From: Zarea fungicola
Lineage: Eukaryota; Ascomycota; Sordariomycetes; Hypocreales; Cordycipitaceae
DNA: 64,000 bases
NCBI GenBank assembly: GCA_900169235.1
Contig: FWCC01000164.1
Span: 62,001 to 126,000, forward strand
Direction of reading: 5' to 3'
Shown here: positions 57,201 through 64,000 of the stretch, piece after piece
Numbering within the stretch: position 1 is the stretch's first letter
How the letters are laid out: each line of letters starts with the position of its first letter
Translations under genes and position numbers: made by a program
Notes under the pieces: generated by a model
The model's input: only the letters and a program-made list of their open reading frames with translations
Databases searched by the model: none
What the model was told of the DNA's origin: nothing

Positions 57201-60200
57201 CTCAGCAGATTTTGCCCCTCAAGTTCTCCTAGAGATAGGATCTCTTGCAAAAGAATATACTATCAGTTCCCGGCCAGCGTCTTCCGTCCCCACGGCACCC
57301 TGGCGGACATGCTCTTCGGGACGGATAAATGCACTCGACAAATTTCCCTGCGCGACACCTGAAACATTGGACACGGTTAGGTCTCGAGTCCAAGCCGGAA
57401 AATCATTTAATGTAGAAAAATTCTACCAGACTCTCGATCGATCAGGTCTTCGATATGGAGAGGCATTCCGAGGAGTGCAGGAGCTATTCCAGCTCGGCAC
57501 AGAAATATTTGCCCATGTTGCGCTTTTCAAACAGCCAAGTCGGGAGGCTGCTAGATTCCACTTTCACCCTGCGCTTTTAGACGCTTGTGTGCACACCATG
57601 TTTGCTGATCTGCACCATCGTGGCAATTCTCAATACATCTATCTGCCTCATCATATTAAAAACGTCCAGATATTTGATGCAAAGGGCTCAACAGAGGCTT
57701 TCGTGCACACAAAGATTCAGCATCATGACAATACCTCTATGCAAGCCGATTTCCACATCTATAACCAAGCCGGTCGTGTGATTGCGACGATCACTGGGTT
57801 GACAGTTAAGCGCCTTCTTGGTGCCACCGTTCCTGAGCCATTGGAGTATGAAGTGACTCTGGAGGAAGAAGCCTTATCAACAGGATATAGAACAGAAAGT
57901 GGCTTTGGAAGTGTCTGGAATTTAGGGGAAGAATGTTCGGGACTATGCTCTCTTGCACGAGAGACCTTCCCGGCAGCGAAAGTTTCCCAGTACCCCTTGT
58001 CTGGAACGAAGCAGATTCTGAAAACAGCATGGAAGAAATAAAATTGGATCGACGAACAATTATATTTCTACCAGATTTAACACCACTAGGTGAAGACCCT
58101 GTAGCGCAACTGGGGACATTCCTTCCGATACTCTTGCGCCTTTCTCGCCGCATTCATAAACAACACGGAACACCTACAGTGGTGATTGTAACCTCGGGAG
58201 CGTTCATGGGACCAACAGACACCGAATGCAGCCCGGTGTCGGCTGCGATAGAAGCTGCAGTCCGTGTAATGGCAAACGAACTCCCGCAGTCAACCGTACG
58301 AGTTATCGATCTCCCCGTGGACCAGAAGGACTGGCCGCTGCAGCGAGTTCAGGAAGAACTACTGTCCTGTCGACATGATCGGCGTGATACCGTTGTGGTA
58401 CTTCGCCCGGGAGGCCGTTTTGTTAGACGCATCACTGTGCTTGGAGCCAGGGAAGCGGACAGGAGGGCCATGAGAAGCCTCCCTGCCCGGGGAGGGCAGT
58501 ATTTCTGTGAGCCAGGTCCAAGCGGATTGTTGGATGACATTGTGATTAGGCGGCAAGACTTTAGAACTCTCCAGGCAGAAGAGGTGGCCATTGAAGTCCA
58601 TTGTGCGTCCCTGAATTTCAAGGACGTTATGAACGCGATGAATCTGCTCGGTGAGCGATCTGTTGCTGGAGGACTCTCGGGAGGAAAACTTGGCCTTGAG
58701 GTTGCAGGGAAAGTTGTCGCAGTTGGAGACAAGGTCAAGGACATTCAAATTGGCACAGATGTCATGGCCCGAGCTGTGAACGGACTTGGCGGCTCCATTA
58801 CAACCCATCGCAGTCTTGTCGTCCCCGTCCCAGGCCAGCTGACGCTCCCCCAAGCTGCCTCTATACCAATCGCCTTTATCACTGCATACTATGCCCTAGT
58901 ATATTTGGGAAGGCTGGCTCAGGGAGATACAGTCCTGATTCACGCAGCGGCGGGGGGTGTTGGAGCAGCCGCCATTCAGATCGCAAAACTCTACGGCGCT
59001 CGCATTTTTGCCACCGCAGGCAATCCTAGCCGCCGAAACTGGGTCTCCAGCCAAGGTGTTGAAGCAGTATTCGACTCGCGGTCTGTATCTTTCCACGACG
59101 ATGTTAAAGCAGCCACTGGCGGCCGTGGTGTTGACATGGTGCTCAACTGCCTGACGGGTTCTTTGCTCTATCAATCCTTCGCTTGCCTAGCACCCTTTGG
59201 ACGGTTCTTGGAAATTGGGAAGGTTGACATCTACCGCAACATGAAACTAGGACTCGAAATATTTGGCGAAAACCGTTCATTCTTAGCAGTTGATGTTGAT
59301 CGAATGACTTTGCAGAAACCAGCTTTGCACTTGCAGATGCTGGGGGAGGTTTGTGCACTCTTCGAGAGCGGTAAATTGCTGCCTCCCCCCATCACCGAAT
59401 ATCCCATAGCACAACTTCCGGTAGCTCTCAAGTCGCTCTCTCGCTCTGGGGCGATTGGAAAGGTGGTTGTTACCATGGATGAGAAAACGACCGTGTGCGC
59501 CGATGCGCCGATTCGTCTCAGCTTGCGCTCCGATCGAAGCTATGTCATCACTGGAGGGGCCAGTGGACTTGGCCTGCAACTGGCACGGTTCCTAACCACC
59601 CGAGGTGCGAGACATCTCGTTCTTGTAAGTCGTTCTGGTCCCAAGACTGCTGAGGATATTGCAATTCTTGGTGAATTAGAGGCCCATGGTGCGACGATCA
59701 TATTAGAGCACATGAACATCATCGACAAGCAAGCGGTGGCATCACTATTTGGAAGAAGCGAATGGCCTGCAGTTGCGGGTGTCATACACTGTGCCGCTGT
59801 TATGCGTGATATTAGTTCATATAATATGTCCGAAGCGGATTTTTGGACAGTCTTCAATCCGAAGGCACTCGGCGCATGGAATCTGCATCTGGCAACCAAG
59901 GATTTAACCCTTGACTTTTTGTCATGACTTCATCCATATCCTCCGTGGCAGGATTTGTTGGCCAATTCAATTATGCCGCTTCGAACCAGTTCTTGGATTC
60001 GATAGCGAGTCACCGCCGCGCCAATGGTCTACCGGGGCTTTCGTTCAACTTTGGTGTCTTGGGAGACTATGCTGGCATGTCTGCGGAATCTACAGAAACG
60101 GAGACACTTATGAAAATAATGAGATCCCACGGTTTATATTCAATGAGCCTTCCGAGTGCTCTCCATGCAATGGAACGAGCGATTCTCCACGGCGCGACGC

Positions 60201-61395
60201 AACGAATGTCTGCCAACGTTGATTGGTCCTTGTTTCTCCAAGCATACCCTCACCTTCTTCGTGATCGCGCTTTCGTTGGTTTAGAGAACCGTGAAAATGA
60301 CAGCGGTATCTCATCAAGATCAGTGTACGGGCCTCCAGGGGTAGACTTGTGCGACGCCGTCGTGGACATACTTCGTGCCGGGCTCGCCAAGATAGTTGGC
60401 GTTGACACGGAAGAAATACTCATCACGGAAAAGATCAGCCAGTTTGGTTTCGATTCAATAACCATGACCCAAATTCGCAGCCTCATACTTCAAGAATTCA
60501 GAGTTTCCTATGCAGTCATGAAGCTATTCCAAGGGCCGAGCTACAGGAGATTGCGAAGGAATTGGCGGCTCAGATTAGCAACAGCGCCGAGAATGGCTTA
60601 GATGACAGCAAAACGGCAAGTGATAATGTTTATCACAGCATGAGTGATGAACTCAGTGTTGTATCGAAGTGGTTCGTCAGAGGCACTCCCCCAAAGAACC
60701 CCAAAGGTCGACTCATACTTTTTCATCCTATGGGGGTAGGGGCGTCCTTCTTTGGCAGCTTTATTTTCAATTCGCCTGATGAATTTGACACGATTGCTGT
60801 TCAATTGCCAGGTCGCGAGACACGGATCGACGAGGATGTTCCTACGCAGGTGCCTGAAATTGTTGCCGGTATCATGAGCGACATTGGCGAGGTTGGAGTT
60901 GGCGACGTTTTCTGGGGGCACTCATTTGGTGGAATTATCGCATTTGAGACACTCAAGGCTCTTCAAAGGCAAGGGAGTACTCTTCCTCGTCTGATGGTCA
61001 CTGGGACTATTGCTCCTCATCTTGCCTGTCTGTGGCAGAAGCGAGATGTTCTTCTCCAGTTAATGGCTGACGACTACAGCCCAGATTTCCTGCTCGCCGT
61101 ATCGCGGTACGTTGAAGATGCCAGTTTGGTCCGATCTCTACTGGCAGAAATGAGGAAAGACATGGCATTCTTGGCAACGTACAAGCATGATGCTGGTGAC
61201 AAGGTGCTTAATACGAGCATAACAGCGTTTGCAGCGCGCCAAGACGATATGGTGTACGCGGATGAGATTGAGCCGTGGGAGTCTTACACAGAGGATTTTA
61301 AATTGGTAGAAGTGGACGGGGACCACTGGTTCTTACAAAGAAACCAAGCCTTGCTTCGCAAGACTCTAGAAGACATGGCCATGAAGCGTGTATAG
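54273..61395 (+). pseudogene. Type I polyketide synthase KS-AT-DH-(structural KR)-ER-KR-ACP-TE, frame interrupted
   Basis: A 7.1-kb intronless region in five overlapping frames encodes one modular enzyme. KS (about 54,300-55,590) has DTACSGSL, EAHGPGTP and KGNIGHLEG, so Cys-His-His are present. AT (about 55,880-56,900) has GQGGQW and GHSIGEVAAAH. DH has HVADGTIVFP at 57,064. A catalytically empty KR-like segment (58,060-58,440) precedes the ER (58,560-59,470, HAAAGGVGAAAIQ), KR (TGGASGLGLQ at 59,550; YAASNQF), ACP (GFDSI, phosphopantetheine Ser at about 60,455) and a TE (LFHPMG, LPGRETR, GHSFGG at 60,916). No methyltransferase is seen. Frame breaks lie at about 57,045, between 57,895 and 58,041, at 59,916-59,920 and at about 60,535. 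Intact, it would make a fully reduced chain released by its own TE. Either decayed, or four sequencing errors; a 52-nt intron could explain the first break only. Confidence 0.85.
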
Positions 61396-62417
61396 AGAGC
61401 CCAGTTTGAATAGCTAGAGCTGGAACATTATCTAAATTGTACGAAGAAAGCATTAGCATACCACGCACGTCTTTATGCTTAACACTTCAACGTCTAGGTC
61501 ATAGACTACCTCCTTACAAGTACTTATTAAATGTGAGAAGTTTTAGCCATCCAGCTCTCTTACTTGGCGTTTCTATATACCAGTTAGTACAGTATTGCGG
61601 ACCATACAACCCATGTGTCACGACCAACCTCTGGGCCACAGAGATTAAAAGGATCCGCAATGGCCGAACTTCCTGAACTTCCACAATATATGACAAGGTC
61701 CGTGACACCATGCGTCAAAGGCATGAAACGGTTATTCTATATTGTGCAAGGCAATGTGCTTCTATACAATATTAGTCTCTCAACGCAATAAATACCTTTA
61801 TTTTCGTGGTCCCATAAATCTCTAGGCGATAAGTGGTGAATCAGGGGTAAACCTAGTGGTACAATCAATCAAATTTATTCTTCATAACTAGTTTTAAATT
61901 AATCACGTTTTCATTGTGCATACTTGAATGTGCCGACTCGTATTTCCCATTTTCAATGTTTAGTTGCATGCAACGGTAAGTCCGCAGGGAGTCCGGTATT
62001 CTAAAACAGCCATGCGCGACGTTCCCTACAATGATGAATGCTTTCCATGGGCTCACTGTATATAGGTTGTGTGATGATCGCGAAAGCCGATCTTTGACAT
62101 CACCTGAACAGTAGTACAGTAACTCACCGGGGAGCCCGACTTCACGCCGTCGCTTAGACAAAGATGCGCTGATAGGTTTCCCCCCTTTGCCTCTAGCCAA
62201 TTGACCCATTACACGAAAATCTGGCCCCAAACTGCAAACTAAGTGGCAGGCTAATGAATTGCAGCCCACCAGCAAGTCAAAAGTGACATAAATAACGGAA
62301 TCTCATCATTGATAGCCGGGAAGTCCCGGGGTCGATTCGCCACCTCCACTTCAACTACATACTTGCAGACATCATTGCATCACAAGATATTCCTCCTGTC
62401 TCTCAAATCTTGCAATT
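61396..62417. other. Intergenic, no gene recognised
   Basis: About 1 kb, the PKS terminator and carboxylesterase promoter; only short unsupported frames. Confidence 0.5.
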
Positions 62418-64000
62418 ATGATACTCGCGACTTTTCTTTTATTAATCTTTGTGCTGGAGTCTGTTGCCTATAGCACATCAGACGGAAACACAGCACCACC
62501 TTCACCAGAGGTGCGCATCCGCAATGGCACATTAATTGGCAGCCATGATGCAGCGAGAAATCAAGATTTCTTTTTGGGAATTCCGTATGCAAAACCACCT
62601 ATCGACGCTCTTCGCTTTAATCGACCACAGCCATTGGCCCAGAGATGGAGCGCACCTCAAGATGCGAGCAAATACGGTCCGTCCTGCCTGGGCGTCGGTG
62701 TCGCGTTGGTGGGCTATGATCAAAACACTAGCTGGCCGCAGAGTGAAGATTGCTTGACTATCAATGTGGTGCGCCCATCCAGGTATAGTAGCCATGTGCA
62801 TCCCAATGGTCTGCCAGTGTTGGTCTGGGTCTACGGTGGTGGCTTTCAAGAGGGCTACAGCGGCGATCCCAGATACAATTTCTCGCGTCTTGTCCGGATC
62901 GCAGAGGAATCGACGCAGCCTATCATAGGCGTCAGCTTCAATTACCGTACTGGTATTCTCGGTTTTGGATACGGGTCACCATTCTTATCGACCGGTACTG
63001 CCAATTTAGGGATTCATGACCAACGAATGGCTTTCCATTGGATCCATGAGAACATCGCCTCGTTCGGTGGAGATCCCAAGAGGGTGACATTGTTTGGAGA
63101 ATCTGCTGGCGCACTGTCTATCGGATTGAATCTCCTTGCCAACAATGGAACTGATGACGACTTCTTTCATGGGGCGATCATGGAAAGTGGCAATCCTTTC
63201 TTTGCCCATAGCTTCCCAACAGCCTCAGATCAAGACAAGGTCTTGGATGCGGTGCTGGAGCGTTTGAATTGCACCAGGCCTGTAAATGCTCTTACTTGCT
63301 TGCGTGGCATACTGGCCCAACATCTCGTATCGGTAGCGGGAATATCGTGGCGCCCAGTCATTGACAACGATCTATTCACTCAACTGCCTTCAAATTCTTT
63401 GAGCGAAGGAGCGTTCATCAAAATTCCAATTCTGGTCGGCACAAACACCAATGAGGGAACAACATTCCTAGACGCGTACAGACAGGGACAGCCTGTGAAC
63501 ACTCTAGAAGACGTACGGCGAGTGCTGCAGATTAGCATGGCCCCATTCGTGCTTCCCAACAAAACCATTGATGATTGCTACCGGGTCTATTCTGGGTTGT
63601 CTAGCAATGCGTCTGAGGCACAACTGGGTACCGTGATTTCTGATCCGGGGCCGCATTTTGGCCAACTCTTTGGCCAAACTTCTCTCATTCTCGGAGATTC
63701 CATGTTCAATGCTGGGCGGCGTGCTACTTGTCAAGCCTGGGCAAAACAGGGTGTAGCTGCCTATAGCTACCGCTTCGATACCAATCCCGCGACGCTCGAT
63801 CCGAAGGTTTACGGGTCTGCGCATTTCTCAGAAGTATCATTTGTCTTTGCCAACAGCCAAGGTATTGGTTACGAGTCCAACCCGTTTAATGTACAAAATA
63901 TGGACTTGAAATTAAAATACCTGCGATTATCGAACCTTATGGCAAAGATGTGGATCAGTTTTGCTCAAACAGGGTCGCCTGATATCCGTCAAAGTATGCA
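62418..64000 (+). CDS. Secreted type-B carboxylesterase/lipase, 3' end missing
   Basis: An open frame from ATG 62418 continues through 527 codons to the window end without stop or intron. It starts with a signal peptide (MILATFLLLIFVLESVAYS). The alpha/beta-hydrolase type-B landmarks are FFLGIPYAKPP, SEDCLTINVV, VWVYGGGFQEG (oxyanion hole), NLGIHDQRMAFHWIHENIASFGGDP, the nucleophile elbow LFGESAGA, the catalytic Glu in TNEGTTF and a His in GSAHFSEVSFVF. The family hydrolyses carboxylic esters, including triglycerides, outside the cell. About 20-40 C-terminal residues are probably missing. It lies 1 kb downstream of the PKS on the same strand, so it could belong to its cluster, though secreted lipases are common elsewhere. 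Confidence 0.92.
   Translation, partial: MILATFLLLIFVLESVAYSTSDGNTAPPSPEVRIRNGTLIGSHDAARNQDFFLGIPYAKPPIDALRFNRPQPLAQRWSAPQDASKYGPSCLGVGVALVGYDQNTSWPQSEDCLTINVVRPSRYSSHVHPNGLPVLVWVYGGGFQEGYSGDPRYNFSRLVRIAEESTQPIIGVSFNYRTGILGFGYGSPFLSTGTANLGIHDQRMAFHWIHENIASFGGDPKRVTLFGESAGALSIGLNLLANNGTDDDFFHGAIMESGNPFFAHSFPTASDQDKVLDAVLERLNCTRPVNALTCLRGILAQHLVSVAGISWRPVIDNDLFTQLPSNSLSEGAFIKIPILVGTNTNEGTTFLDAYRQGQPVNTLEDVRRVLQISMAPFVLPNKTIDDCYRVYSGLSSNASEAQLGTVISDPGPHFGQLFGQTSLILGDSMFNAGRRATCQAWAKQGVAAYSYRFDTNPATLDPKVYGSAHFSEVSFVFANSQGIGYESNPFNVQNMDLKLKYLRLSNLMAKMWISFAQTGSPDIRQSM

Noticed and set aside
57853..57925. Candidate 73-nt intron to repair the second PKS frame break
   Set aside because: Its length changes the frame by the wrong amount. 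Alternatives of 80 or 92 nt ending at 57,990 fit the phase but have poor donors (GTGTCT, GTGGCT).

Overview
The window is genomic DNA from a filamentous ascomycete, most likely a Sordariomycete and plausibly Hypocreales (inference). The evidence is short GT-AG introns of about 50-90 nt with CTGAC/CTAAC-type branch points, typical filamentous-fungal families (NmrA-like and DltE-like oxidoreductases, a DUR3-like urea transporter, an allantoate-permease-type MFS carrier, an RTA1-like membrane protein, GPI-anchored and small cysteine-rich secreted proteins, an iterative reducing polyketide synthase), and long gene-poor AT-rich stretches containing decayed genes.

Layout. At 1-549 the edge of an NAD-dependent epimerase gene runs off the left end. 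From 2 to 30 kb genes are sparse: a ketopantoate reductase, two NmrA-like oxidoreductases, a broken acyl-CoA-thioesterase-like gene, a DltE-like SDR, a secreted alpha/beta hydrolase, several small secreted cysteine-containing proteins (7.1, 18.6, 22.4 and perhaps 28.2 kb), a fungal LPxELRxxIY-type protein and a tautomerase. A 38-base assembly gap lies at 23,853-23,890 inside a local tandem duplication.

From 30.7 to 38.8 kb the sequence becomes GC-rich and gene-dense. It holds a GPI-anchored serine/threonine-rich protein, the translation factor eIF2B beta (the only clear housekeeping gene), a DUR3-like sodium/solute symporter and, divergent from it, an intronless FMN-dependent monooxygenase. 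The 0.7-kb promoter between the last two has two GATAAG sites. From 39.8 to 47.3 kb come a disabled RTA1-like gene, a sugar-transporter-type MFS protein, an allantoate-permease-type MFS protein and a secreted S33-type hydrolase. Together 34-46 kb looks like a nutrient-uptake neighbourhood, probably nitrogen-related (inference).

From 49.8 to 51.5 kb is an F-box-like gene whose 5' part carries three in-frame stops. From 54.3 to 61.4 kb is a large intronless polyketide synthase with domain order KS-AT-DH-structural KR-ER-KR-ACP-TE. It has a C-terminal thioesterase, which is unusual for a fungal reducing PKS, and its reading frame is broken in four places. A secreted type-B carboxylesterase starts at 62.4 kb and runs off the right end.

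A recurring theme is decay restricted to accessory genes (thioesterase-like, RTA1-like, F-box-like, PKS), mostly single-base losses and nonsense codons compatible with C-to-T change. Transporters, oxidoreductases and eIF2B beta read cleanly through all exons. All exon structures given here were built by hand from reading frame, splice signals and remembered family consensus; no alignment was run.
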